Position numbers and translations under genes: made by a program. Positions 8,488 to 19,354 of a DNA stretch of 64,000 nucleotides are shown in pieces. Where the stretch lies: assembly GCA_022823605.1 (NCBI GenBank), contig JAJEHS010000008.1:310001-374000 (forward strand), in the 5' to 3' direction. The DNA comes from Paracoccaceae bacterium. Lineage in GTDB: Bacteria > Pseudomonadota > Alphaproteobacteria > Rhodobacterales > Rhodobacteraceae. Under the pieces are notes generated by a model that searched no databases, was not told where the DNA came from, and was given only the letters and a program-made list of their open reading frames with translations. The stretch's first letter is position 1; every line of letters begins with the position of its first letter.

Positions 8488-9300
8488 ATGGATCAAATCC
8501 AAAACTCTTTTTTGAGTAAACAAAACATTGTCAATCCAGTTACAGGGGAACAATTTTTTCCTGCAGAGCTGATTAATCCACGAGGAGATTTTCCTCTCCT
8601 ACTGGTATGTGAACATGCTTCAGACAATATTCCCAGCGAATTGAATGATTTGGGTGTTAGCCCTGAAACGCGTAAAAGCCATGCGGTATACGATATCGGT
8701 GCCAAAGAGGTGGCAATCGAGATTTCCAGAATATTGAATTGTCCCCTGATCATTTCCAATGTATCAAGAATTGTCATTGATTGTAACAGGGATCCGTACT
8801 CACCGGCAGCGATACCCTCCAAATCGGAGGTACATTTCATACCCGGCAACAAGTTTATCACCAGAGAAGAGCATCACAGGCGTGTTGAGGCCTACTTCAA
8901 CCCCTTTCATGGGCTAGTTGAGGAGTACCTGAACGACAATCCCTGGATAAATTCATTTATAGCCATTCACAGTTTCACACCGGTCTTTTATGGCGTGGAC
9001 CGTCATGTGGATTTGGGTGTGCTCTTTGAAGGTGAAAACATGTTGGCGGAATATATGTTGCAAATGCTGATTGAAATCGGCACTTTCAGGGTTGTTCCAA
9101 ACGAACCATACAAACCTGATCCCAAGGTGGTACACACCGTGAAAAGACATGCAGCAGCAAGAAATCTCCCTCACTTGATGGTCGAAATAAGAAACAGTTT
9201 GATTAGAACCGAAACCAATCAACAGCGGATGGGAAGATTATTGGCCGAACCGATAAGAAAGTCAGTGGAAATGGTCAGCCAGCAAATGAACTCAGCCTAG
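8488..9300 (+). CDS. N-formylglutamate amidohydrolase family protein
   Basis: A 270-aa cytoplasmic protein of the FGase family, whose founding member hydrolyses N-formyl-L-glutamate to glutamate and formate in histidine degradation. The family pattern is visible: LLVCEHASDNIP near the N-terminus, an SRIVIDCNRDP segment, AIHSFTPVF, and a C-terminal HLMVEIRNSLI. No other hut gene lies nearby and it is followed 13 nt later by an alcohol dehydrogenase, so the substrate may be another N-acyl amino acid. Confidence 0.8.
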   Translation: MDQIQNSFLSKQNIVNPVTGEQFFPAELINPRGDFPLLLVCEHASDNIPSELNDLGVSPETRKSHAVYDIGAKEVAIEISRILNCPLIISNVSRIVIDCNRDPYSPAAIPSKSEVHFIPGNKFITREEHHRRVEAYFNPFHGLVEEYLNDNPWINSFIAIHSFTPVFYGVDRHVDLGVLFEGENMLAEYMLQMLIEIGTFRVVPNEPYKPDPKVVHTVKRHAAARNLPHLMVEIRNSLIRTETNQQRMGRLLAEPIRKSVEMVSQQMNSA

Positions 9301-9313
9301 CAGGAATTAACGA

Positions 9314-10459
9314 ATGCCCAATTACAGCAACTGGTCCTACCCCACCAGCATTACCCTTGGTCAGGGAAGTCTCAGGGAACTTCCACAAGCCTGTCATGAG
9401 GCAGGTATTGATAAACCCCTGGTCGTTACGGACAGAGGGCTTGAGGGGCATCACATTATCAATACCTGCCTTGGAGTATTGAAGAAGGGTGGGTTTGCGC
9501 CGGAACTATTCTGCAAGGTTGATCCCAATCCCACCCAAGTAAATCTGGAAGAAGGTCTTTCAGCATTAAAGTCACTAGATTCAGATGGTATTGTTGCCAT
9601 TGGGGGAGGTTCTGCCCTGGATTTGGGTAAATTGATTGCCTTCATGGCTGTTCAAACATTGCCCGTCTGGGAGTTTGAGGATTTTGGTGATTTATGGAAG
9701 AAGGCAGATGCAGAGGGAATTTTACCGATCATCGCCATTCCAACCACTGCCGGTACGGGTTCTGAAGTCGGAAGGGCTGGTGTCCTTACCGACCCCATCT
9801 CAAAAACCAAGAAAGTGATCTTTCATCCCAAGATGTTGCCGGTCAAGGTTATTGCCGATCCCGACTTGACCTATTCCCTGCCACCTCCCCTGGTGGCCGG
9901 AACCGGCATGGATGCTTTTGCCCACTGTCTTGAGGCCTATTGTACACCCTCATATCATCCCATGAGCCAAGGTATCGCTCTTGAGGGCTTACGACTGGTC
10001 AAGGAGAATTTAACCAAGGCCTATGAAGATCAGGAAAATCAGGAAGTCAGGGAGAATATGCTATCTGCAGCCATGATGGGAGCGGTAGCGTTTCAGAAAG
10101 GTTTGGGAGCAATTCATTCCTTATCCCATCCGATTGGTTCCCTATACGACAAGCATCATGGGACGACCAATGCCGTGGTTATGCCATTTGTGCTTGAATT
10201 CAATCGCCCAGCCATAGAAAGCAGGATCATTTCATTAACCAACTATCTCGAGATTTCAGGAGGATTTGATGGTTTTATGGACTACCTCCATGATTTACGG
10301 TCCTCCTTGAACATTCCACCAAATCTTACTGCTTTTGGTGTTCCCACCCATAATTTAAGGCTTATGGCTGAAATGGCACTCAAGGATCCGACTGCCGGGG
10401 GTAATCCAATTGCCCTGAATTTAGAGAATGTCATGGAACTTTACGAGTCCTGTTTCTAG
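9314..10459 (+). CDS. Iron-containing alcohol dehydrogenase
   Basis: A 381-aa NAD(P)-dependent group III alcohol dehydrogenase. The nucleotide-binding GGGSALDLGK (97-106) and TTAGTGSE (144-151) are present. Metal ligands expected by comparison with FucO are D200, H204, H268 and H282, in GMDAFAHCLEA and AIHSLSHPIGSLYDKHHG. It would oxidise an alcohol or reduce an aldehyde; the substrate is unknown. The 13-nt spacing after the preceding gene suggests co-transcription. Confidence 0.9.
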   Translation: MPNYSNWSYPTSITLGQGSLRELPQACHEAGIDKPLVVTDRGLEGHHIINTCLGVLKKGGFAPELFCKVDPNPTQVNLEEGLSALKSLDSDGIVAIGGGSALDLGKLIAFMAVQTLPVWEFEDFGDLWKKADAEGILPIIAIPTTAGTGSEVGRAGVLTDPISKTKKVIFHPKMLPVKVIADPDLTYSLPPPLVAGTGMDAFAHCLEAYCTPSYHPMSQGIALEGLRLVKENLTKAYEDQENQEVRENMLSAAMMGAVAFQKGLGAIHSLSHPIGSLYDKHHGTTNAVVMPFVLEFNRPAIESRIISLTNYLEISGGFDGFMDYLHDLRSSLNIPPNLTAFGVPTHNLRLMAEMALKDPTAGGNPIALNLENVMELYESCF

Positions 10460-10658
10460 GTAGGACCAATACTTTAGGAAAGATCAACTCAACTCCCCTT
10501 GGAGTGAAAAAACAACTAAGTATTTCAGGTTTTGAGCAGTTAAATCAAGCTGGTTCAAGGCTCTAAAATCACTGCAAGCATAGCACCTTTAAGGCCTAAT
10601 TCAAGAGGTGGTTTAATATCTGTAAATTCCAGTAATTTTTTTCTAGGGTAGTTCTAAC

Positions 10659-10803
10659 GGATAAATTGTTGAATCCATACTGGATAAATATAACTATACA
10701 TAACGGATAAACTATGATATTTATATTGGATATATTGCAGTAATTCTAACGGATAAAATGTACTATCTATAAAGGATATATTGTGATGCTTTTAGTGGAA
10801 AAA
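10659..10803 (+). repeat. Array of 23-bp-phased GGATAWA repeats (iterons)
   Basis: GGATAAA or GGATATA begins at 10659, 10682, 10705, 10728, 10751 and 10774, exactly 23 bp apart each time, and a degenerate seventh copy GGAAAAA begins at 10797. Within the six 23-mers, GGATA at positions 1-5, A at 7 and TA at 20-21 are invariant, while the other positions vary. The array ends about 30 bp before the start codon of the AAA/DUF4143 gene, so it probably covers its promoter. Such helical phasing suggests cooperative binding of a protein to one face or a slowly rotating face of the DNA. Confidence 0.85.
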
Positions 10804-10829
10804 ATTTGGGTTGTGAGGGCAAGAAATAC

Positions 10830-12113
10830 ATGAGTCAAGAAATTTACCCGAGGCATTTTAGCAACTTGCTTGAAAAGGCATTACAGTCATACAGAGTTAT
10901 TAACATCATTGGACCAAGGCAGGTTGGAAAAACAACAATGGTTCGAGACCTTTTCAAGAAGGGCGTTTATATCAATCTTGACGATGATGAAATACTTACG
11001 GCTATTGAAGCAGACCCAAGGGGGGAATTGGAGAGTTTAAAGGAAACTGCAGGGTATGAGCCTGTGATAATTGACGAAGTGCAAAGATCAAAAAAAATTG
11101 CTTTGCCAATAAAACGTATCGTTGATAGCAGCAATAGAAAAGGCCAGTTTATCCTTACCGGATCATCAAATTTGTTTGCTACCAAGGGTGTTCAGGATTC
11201 CCTCCTTGGAAGAGTTGTTCCAATGCAACTCTGGCCATTCACGGTAGCTGAAACCAAAAGGAGCCCCCCAAGTAAAATAATTGACTGGGTATTGCAAAAT
11301 AAACCATCATTAAATCAGATCAAACTTCAGGAAGTGTTAACACGAAGTGAATATATCGCTTATTTGTTGAAAGGAGGATTTCCAGAACCCCGTGTTTTAC
11401 CATTGAAAGAACGAGAAAAATTCTATGGCAGTTATGTAAAAACAATCGTTGGCCGCGATTTACCTGAAATTACCACCATAAGAAAAGCTGACAAGATTCA
11501 TCAATTGATAAATCAAATTGCCATTAGAACCGCGCAAGAAATTAATCGGAACGAGTTGGCAAATAGTATTGGCTTAAAGTGGGAAACACTAGATTCATAC
11601 CTTGATTTGTTGACCCGGTTGAATCTTGTAATAAAACTGGGTGCTTGGACATCCAGCGAAGCAAAGCGAGAAAAAAAACAACCCAAATACCATTTTATCG
11701 ACACTGGTATGGTTTGTGCATTACGACGGTTTGATGAAACTTCCTTCAGATTGGGGAGCCCTTCATCTCGTTCCATAGGTGGTTTGTTGGAGAGTTTTGT
11801 TTTCAATGAATTGCTCAGGATTTTACCGTTTCAATCAAGGCAATTCGGCATGTATCACTGGCGTAACTCCCAAAAGCGTGAAATAGATATAATTTTGGAA
11901 AGAGGAGGGTATATAGTAGGTATCGAAGTGAAAGCATCTCGCACGGTTGCATTGGATGATTTCAAGCACCTAAAATGGTTTGCAATGACAGGTCCAGGAA
12001 AATCCAGGTTATTCAAGGGAATTGTATTCTATCTTGGCGATAAGAAACTAAGCTTCGGCGATAACTGTTACGCATTACCCGTTAGTTCGCTTTGGGCAGA
12101 AATCAATTCTTAG
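10830..12113 (+). CDS. AAA ATPase with C-terminal DUF4143 domain
   Basis: A 427-aa protein of the AAA_14 plus DUF4143 family, often found in defence islands and next to toxin-antitoxin genes, function unsettled. Walker A is GPRQVGKT (28-35), Walker B IIDEVQ (80-85), and a sensor-like ILTGSSN follows. A winged-helix-like middle precedes DUF4143, whose end has a PD-(D/E)XK-like pattern: KREIDIIL, then GIEVKAS. I chose the ATG at 10830; the frame is also open to a TTG at 10806. The phased GGATAWA array ends directly upstream. A remnant of a close paralogue lies at 13420-13788. Confidence 0.88.
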   Translation: MSQEIYPRHFSNLLEKALQSYRVINIIGPRQVGKTTMVRDLFKKGVYINLDDDEILTAIEADPRGELESLKETAGYEPVIIDEVQRSKKIALPIKRIVDSSNRKGQFILTGSSNLFATKGVQDSLLGRVVPMQLWPFTVAETKRSPPSKIIDWVLQNKPSLNQIKLQEVLTRSEYIAYLLKGGFPEPRVLPLKEREKFYGSYVKTIVGRDLPEITTIRKADKIHQLINQIAIRTAQEINRNELANSIGLKWETLDSYLDLLTRLNLVIKLGAWTSSEAKREKKQPKYHFIDTGMVCALRRFDETSFRLGSPSSRSIGGLLESFVFNELLRILPFQSRQFGMYHWRNSQKREIDIILERGGYIVGIEVKASRTVALDDFKHLKWFAMTGPGKSRLFKGIVFYLGDKKLSFGDNCYALPVSSLWAEINS

Positions 12114-12172
12114 CCTGTAGTACTTGTTCTTTTGGAATGATATCCTTTTTCTAGGGGAGTAATAAAATTCCC

Positions 12173-12883
12173 TTAAACATCAATATTTGTAAGTTTTAAA
12201 ATTTTTGATTTACCGAATTTATCCCAATTATATTCGTAATGATCACCTTGGTTAACCGGAAGGTTGATACGGGTAGGCCAAAAAATACATATGTTGAAAC
12301 CATTTTTCTTGCGAATGCTATTGTAAACAATACCGTTTTCTGAAGGTTTCTCAGCAGTTTTTGGCCACCTAAATTCATCTGCCCATTCCTGTGATCCCTG
12401 GTATCTGTCAGGGTCAAGTTGGTATAATTCAGGAAAGTCAGTTTGCCTGTTTCGAATATCTATCAATTGCTGATCAACATTAGCAATAAGTTCTCTCATT
12501 CGTATTCTGGAGGGGAAAGCATCCTCAGATAATCTAAGGCGTCTATCTGAATGATAAAATGTTTCAGCAATGGCCGTTTCAATCTCCAGAGATCCATACC
12601 AAGCACCTAATTTGCCAGAATTGAATCTGCCCCCTTTTTCATCGGCATGCAGAAAAGCAGCCATAACAATGCTTGCAGTGCTACCATTAACAATTTCATT
12701 ATCTGGGATAAGGTTTATTCTACTTTGTAAAAGAAGGTGTCTATCGTTGGTCATGGCTTCCAAGATGAAACCCACCCTTAATTCCTCCGAATCCTCGGTA
12801 AGTTCATCAAAAATTCCTATTGTAGGGTAATTGCTTGAAATAAGCCGATGTGTTTTTTTTCTAATTCGGCATTTTGGCACCAT
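12173..12883 (-). CDS. RES domain toxin
   Basis: A 236-aa RES-family toxin. Characterised members degrade NAD+ by ADP-ribosyl transfer or phosphorolysis and halt growth. The signature residues are visible: R in GGRFNSGKLGAWYGS, E in the following IETAIAETF, and S in GIVYNSIRKKNGFN. The ATG (12883) overlaps the antitoxin stop as TGATG; an in-frame GTG lies 3 nt earlier. Antitoxin-first order with translational coupling is standard for RES/Xre modules. Confidence 0.85.
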   Translation of the reverse strand: MVPKCRIRKKTHRLISSNYPTIGIFDELTEDSEELRVGFILEAMTNDRHLLLQSRINLIPDNEIVNGSTASIVMAAFLHADEKGGRFNSGKLGAWYGSLEIETAIAETFYHSDRRLRLSEDAFPSRIRMRELIANVDQQLIDIRNRQTDFPELYQLDPDRYQGSQEWADEFRWPKTAEKPSENGIVYNSIRKKNGFNICIFWPTRINLPVNQGDHYEYNWDKFGKSKILKLTNIDV

Positions 12884-13326
12884 CACTTCATTCCCCTCCA
12901 GGCATCAATGTAGCGCCTGACTTCATACAAGTGATTAATACTACCCTTTAACAAGTGATCAAATGGAGAAATGCCACCAAATGGCAGATCATGGTTTAGA
13001 CTGAAAAACCACCTTCGAGCACTGTCATGATCGGCAAACAGAAGTCCAAGCCCTTTATGGATACCCAGAAGCAATGAGATTCTTTCCAGTTGATCTCTGT
13101 TCATGGATTTAACACCTTCCCTTTTCCATTTGTGGTAAGTTTGACGATGGATATCTCCCAACAAGACCAAACGCTGGTTTTCCTCAAATCCCCAACGATC
13201 GCATAATTTGATGAATAATCTAAATGCTGAAGGCGACAACTGCCTTCTGGTCTCGATGTCTCTAAGTGCATCCAGCGGAATATAGGAATCCTGTATTTTT
13301 GTGTCAGTATCTATAGATGTACGCAT
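12883..13326 (-). CDS. Xre/MbcA/ParS-type antitoxin
   Basis: A 147-aa antitoxin paired with the RES toxin. The N-terminal half carries a helix-turn-helix (GDIHRQTYHKWKREG near residues 55-70). The C-terminal half (LGLLFADHDSARRWFFS, then LLKGSINHLYEVRRYIDAW) is the DUF2384/MbcA-like toxin-binding region. It should neutralise the toxin and repress its own promoter through the two GTATA-N4-TATAC sites found upstream. Confidence 0.85.
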   Translation of the reverse strand: MRTSIDTDTKIQDSYIPLDALRDIETRRQLSPSAFRLFIKLCDRWGFEENQRLVLLGDIHRQTYHKWKREGVKSMNRDQLERISLLLGIHKGLGLLFADHDSARRWFFSLNHDLPFGGISPFDHLLKGSINHLYEVRRYIDAWRGMK

Positions 13327-13343
13327 TTATAATATCCTAGCAT

Positions 13344-13380
13344 GTATAATTATATACTTTATGTATATAAATATACATAA
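13344..13380 (-). promoter_or_regulatory. Paired operator sites for the RES/Xre promoter
   Basis: Two copies of the palindrome GTATA-N4-TATAC are seen at 13344-13357 and 13363-13376, with centres 19 bp apart. The second extends to 9-bp arms (13359-13380). They lie 18-54 bp upstream of the antitoxin ATG, where an Xre-type autorepressor would bind. The role is inferred from position and symmetry. Confidence 0.6.
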
Positions 13381-13419
13381 TATAACAGCTATTTCAAGAT
13401 AAATACCTTCACTTAAAAA

Positions 13420-13788
13420 AGGGGAAGCCCTGCTTTCAATCAACTTGGTGGCTTATTGGATAGTTTCGTTTTCAATGAAATTCTCAGGAGGTTACAGTTT
13501 CAATCAAGCGAATTTAACTTGTATCACTGGCTAAGTGCTGACAAGCGAGAAATTGATATTCTAATTGACAGTGGTGAAATTCTTGTAGGGGTCGAGGTGA
13601 AAGCGTTCAGTACGGTCGATTTGAACGATTTCAGACATCTAAAGTGGTTTGCGGATAAAGGTCCTGGAAAATACAGACCATTCAAGGGAATTGTATTCTA
13701 TCTCGGCAAAAGGAAACTCACTTTCGGAGATGGTTGTTATGCATTACCCGTTAGCTCTCTTTGGGCTAAAATAAATACCGAGCATTAA
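13420..13788 (+). pseudogene. DUF4143 C-terminal remnant
   Basis: An open frame of 123 codons matches only the last third of the AAA/DUF4143 protein at 10830-12113, from the segment GSPxxxxxGGLLxSFVFNE to the C-terminus, including the nuclease-like KREIDILI and GVEVKAF. The ATPase part and a start codon are missing. DNA near the 3' end is almost identical to the intact gene (for example 13681-13707 against 12012-12038). This leaves related DUF4143 tails on both sides of the RES/Xre module. Confidence 0.8.
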
Positions 13789-13820
13789 CTGATTATCAGC
13801 CAGGTTGGGCATTAAACCTG

Positions 13821-14819
13821 TCAATTCGAATTTTGTCTAATATCAGATAGGTCTTTGGCAGACATTAGTTTACCAATTGAAGTATAAATTGGCCCTTGAA
13901 TCGCCAGTTTTGATTTGCTACCCAAGACTACTGGTGGACTTAGTTCCCTAGGTCGTTCTGAAAAATACAAAACATATTTTCCCTGATCTCCGTAGGGCTC
14001 AATTCTGTCAACCGGTGCCACATGGGTAATCGCTCGAATGGGATCTGTTTGGTATACGGCAAGGTACTTGATTTTGTTCAGCATACCACCTCCGATACGA
14101 ATTTGATACCAACGGTTCTGAGCCAGAAAAATGTCTTCAAATGTTTTCCTTTGTGCTGGAACAATAACTGTATCCCTTTCGTTTAAAGCGGTTACTTTTT
14201 GGATAAAGACCCTTCGGTGTTCTTGGGCATAAATCTCTTCCGGGCTTGGCGGTATAGTGTAAGGGTTTATTTCAATATCCTTTACCTGACTAACGGGTTT
14301 TGGAGTTTCAAATACACGTATTCCAGCAAATGGAAAAATCTGATAAATTTTCCTTAGAATGCTTTCAATTCCCGCTTTGTCAGATTCACTAAGATGTGGT
14401 TCGTTGGGTTCAACTTTATTAGATAATATTGAACGCTTGGTTTTGGTTGCCCTTTGGATTAGGGCATACTCCAACCAGGTTATATGTGCACGATTGAGAC
14501 TGTTATCCTTGGAAATGAACACGAAACATGAATCCCAGAAATCTTTATTCTGGTAATGTGATGAGATACGGTTACGAATTACATCACCCTGGCCAATATA
14601 AATCGTTGGCAAATCCTCATTATCAATGCTCTGATTATTTCCATAGCCGTAGAGGATATAGATTCCAATCTGGCTAAACTCATTGCGCTCCTTGATATTT
14701 TCCCATCCATCTCTTGGAAATATCAATCCCTTACCTGTCCAGTTCATTATTTCAAAAAAACGAAGTCCTTCAGGGTCTCCTGAAGGAACAAAAACTTGTA
14801 ATGTAAAAGCATCGGGCAT
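13821..14819 (-). CDS. GIY-YIG nuclease family protein
   Basis: A 332-aa protein with a GIY-YIG-like nuclease domain at about residues 50-130: GIYILYGYG, then IYIGQGDVIRNRISSHYQNK and the catalytic-type glutamate in ITWLEYALIQRA. The C-terminal half is not recognised with certainty but has the length of specificity or DUF4357-like domains found in stand-alone GIY-YIG proteins. It may act in repair, restriction or mobility. It is a single gene between accessory genes and fadH. Confidence 0.75.
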   Translation of the reverse strand: MPDAFTLQVFVPSGDPEGLRFFEIMNWTGKGLIFPRDGWENIKERNEFSQIGIYILYGYGNNQSIDNEDLPTIYIGQGDVIRNRISSHYQNKDFWDSCFVFISKDNSLNRAHITWLEYALIQRATKTKRSILSNKVEPNEPHLSESDKAGIESILRKIYQIFPFAGIRVFETPKPVSQVKDIEINPYTIPPSPEEIYAQEHRRVFIQKVTALNERDTVIVPAQRKTFEDIFLAQNRWYQIRIGGGMLNKIKYLAVYQTDPIRAITHVAPVDRIEPYGDQGKYVLYFSERPRELSPPVVLGSKSKLAIQGPIYTSIGKLMSAKDLSDIRQNSN

Positions 14820-14958
14820 TTAAGAGACAGTAAGTTTGAAATAAATAAAGTGAATTAATAGTTTAGAAATCAATATATTTTGATACAAGAAAGTCATTAC
14901 CTGAATAGTGATTATGATTGATTCAACAATAGCTAAACCCAAATCATCAAGTAAAAAT

Positions 14959-17512
<2,554 letters not shown>

Positions 17513-17640
17513 AAAAATTTAATGACGAACAATGACTTTATGCTGGATTTCATTCAAGGGGTAAGGTACATGATGGCAGAATCTGAAAAAATACAAGTAC
17601 GATAGCCCCGGGATGTTTCTGTTGGGGATTTGAGAGGTAT

Positions 17641-17910
17641 TTATCCTCTCTCCCATTTCCGATAAACATCCTTGCGGTGTCCAATAAACATAATTTCTAC
17701 CATGTCCTCATTGAAACGGTAGATCAAGCGATATTGTCCTATTCTAGCCCGATAGTTGGAAGAATTTGTCAGTTTCCTTGTACCACCCTGCAAAGGATTA
17801 TTACATAGTTTATCCATTACCCTTACAAAGCGTTTGGCAAGTTTCTGATCCGTTCTTTTGAAATTTTCAAGTTGCTCGATTGCCTCCGTGGTCAACTGAA
17901 GGTTACGCAT
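17641..17910 (-). CDS. RelE/ParE family toxin
   Basis: An 89-aa RelE/ParE-superfamily toxin, probably a ribosome-dependent mRNA interferase or a gyrase poison. The fold pattern is seen: N-terminal helices with LENFKRTDQKLAKRF, a basic GGTRKL segment, and C-terminal strands YRLIYRF and VEIMFIGHRKDVYR. It overlaps the upstream antitoxin gene by 8 nt, so the pair is translationally coupled. Confidence 0.82.
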   Translation of the reverse strand: MRNLQLTTEAIEQLENFKRTDQKLAKRFVRVMDKLCNNPLQGGTRKLTNSSNYRARIGQYRLIYRFNEDMVEIMFIGHRKDVYRKWERG

Positions 17911-18154
17911 TTCTTATGCTATTCAAGAGTTTCTCTGATTCCTCAACACTAGCAAAGCCTTTCTTTCCAGCCTTCTCGGCCAACTCATCCCACATCCTGT
18001 CTTCTTCTTCTCTATCCTTCTGGAAACGCTCAGTCAAGGCATCAATCACATAACTCTTCAGAGTCTGTGCCCTGGTTTTTGCCATGTCTTTAACCTCTTC
18101 ATGGAAATCAGGTAACAAATCAACCGACAACCTTGTGGATTCTTTTGATTTCAT
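17903..18154 (-). CDS. Ribbon-helix-helix antitoxin
   Basis: An 83-aa antitoxin. The N-terminal region STRLSVDLLPDFHEEVKDMA followed by TLKSYVIDAL is a ribbon-helix-helix DNA-binding fold, and the acidic C-terminus would wrap the RelE-like toxin. I chose the ATG at 18154, preceded by AGGG, over a longer frame to 18205 that begins with a poor leader. It is expected to repress its own operon. Confidence 0.8.
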   Translation of the reverse strand: MKSKESTRLSVDLLPDFHEEVKDMAKTRAQTLKSYVIDALTERFQKDREEEDRMWDELAEKAGKKGFASVEESEKLLNSIRNA

Positions 18155-18304
18155 GGCACACCCTGCACGTAATAAGCAATATGTGATAATATACACTTTA
18201 ACCACTTATTGTCAATTGGCTGGATGTTTATTTCAGTACAACATTTGCTAGTTGTTATAAATTATTTTACTGAGTGGGGAACAGGGTTTAACAGGAAAAT
18301 ACAG

Positions 18305-18499
18305 TTATCCATATGTGTCCATATGTGGGTAATTACTACACCTCGCGATACAGTAAAAAATAATACCCTTTCCATGTAGCCGATAACAAAAACCTCTGGC
18401 ATGCATTGCCTTGTGAAGAACCATTTTGGGCTTCGTATTCTTGCCTCCTATTGCGACCATTATCCTGGATCTGGTTTTTTGATCTACAATGTCTGCCAT
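18305..18499 (-). pseudogene. Truncated vsr fragment
   Basis: The first about 46 codons match the intact Vsr (compare TRSRIMVAIGGKNTKPKMVL and RGFCYRLHGKGI), then the sequence diverges before the catalytic Asp and all zinc residues. It cannot be an active nuclease. It is either a duplicate whose 3' part was lost or the scar of an insertion. Confidence 0.8.
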
Positions 18500-18636
18500 A
18501 ATTTTATGACCTGGTTCTTATTGGGAAATAAATGGAAGCCAGTACCCATATTTGCTCAATAATTGGGTTTGGTTCTTGCTAGAAGGCCTCACTCCAATAT
18601 ATACTTAAACTATAATATCTTTAACGGAATATTTTT

Positions 18637-18948
18637 ATGCATCAGATAATTACCGACAATAAAGATGAGATTGCCAAAATCTGCCGTAAATATGATATAG
18701 CAAGACTGGAAATATTTGGGTCAGCCGCCAGAGGGTCTGATTTTGATCCTGTGAAAAGTGATGCCGATTTTCTGGTTGAGTATAACCCACCCCTCCTACC
18801 TGGCCTATACACTAGATATTTCAACATGATGCAAGAATTGGAATCCGTACTTGGCACAAATGTTGATCTCATCCGTATGGGCACTATCCGTAATCCCTAT
18901 CGAATGGCATCAATTAACAAAGATAGGGAACTGGTCTATGAAGAGTGA
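18637..18948 (+). CDS. mntA: MntA-type nucleotidyltransferase antitoxin
   Basis: A 103-aa minimal nucleotidyltransferase. The active-site pattern GSAARG with the following SDADFLVEY is visible. In type VII (HepT/MntA) modules this enzyme adds AMP groups to the HEPN toxin and so silences it. The downstream hepT start overlaps the end of this gene by 11 nt. The length is typical. Confidence 0.87.
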   Translation: MHQIITDNKDEIAKICRKYDIARLEIFGSAARGSDFDPVKSDADFLVEYNPPLLPGLYTRYFNMMQELESVLGTNVDLIRMGTIRNPYRMASINKDRELVYEE

Positions 18949-19296
18949 ATATAACCGATTGGCAGCCCTGTATGATAAAAAACATTTTGCGATCGTGTAA
19001 ATTACATAAAATCCAATTGGACCCGAACAGAAATTAACGATGATTTCACTAAGCAGGATGCTTTACATCATAATTTTGCAAAAATTGGAGAAGCTGTTAA
19101 CCGCATTTTGAAAAGTGATCCCGAATTGGCATCCAGGATCCCGGATATTAGGCAGGTAGTAAATTTCAGGAATGTTCTTTTACATTCTTATGATGAAGTT
19201 GATCATACAAGGGTCTGGAGTATTCTGACTGATAATTTTCCAATATTAAGGGCACCTCTAATAATACGATTTTCAGAGGTCCCTCCTGAACCATAA
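18938..19296 (+). pseudogene. hepT: HepT HEPN toxin, frameshifted
   Basis: Reading starts at the ATG at 18938 (MKSEYNRLAALYD) but meets TAA at 18998-19000. A -1 shift at a run of six A (18977-18982) restores the family sequence: CDRVNYIKSNWTRTEIND, then the HEPN catalytic RNVLLH (Rx4H) and the C-terminus. So the gene is whole apart from one lost base in a homopolymer. It could be a true loss of toxin, a sequencing error or transcriptional slippage. The Rx4H motif is intact in the second frame. Confidence 0.8.
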
Positions 19297-19354
19297 ATTA
19301 CAAATTTTAAAATTCATATCTCCCAACTGAAGATTTTTTCGTAAAATTCTATTC

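Noticed and set aside
10659-10803. Possible CRISPR array
   Set aside because: The repeated part is only about 7 bp in a 23-bp period, with no long conserved repeat and no cas genes in the window. It is better explained as iterons.
18977-18982. Programmed -1 frameshift in hepT
   Set aside because: The zero-frame heptamer is T-AAA-AAA rather than a good X-XXY-YYZ site, and no downstream pseudoknot is evident. A one-base loss is more likely.
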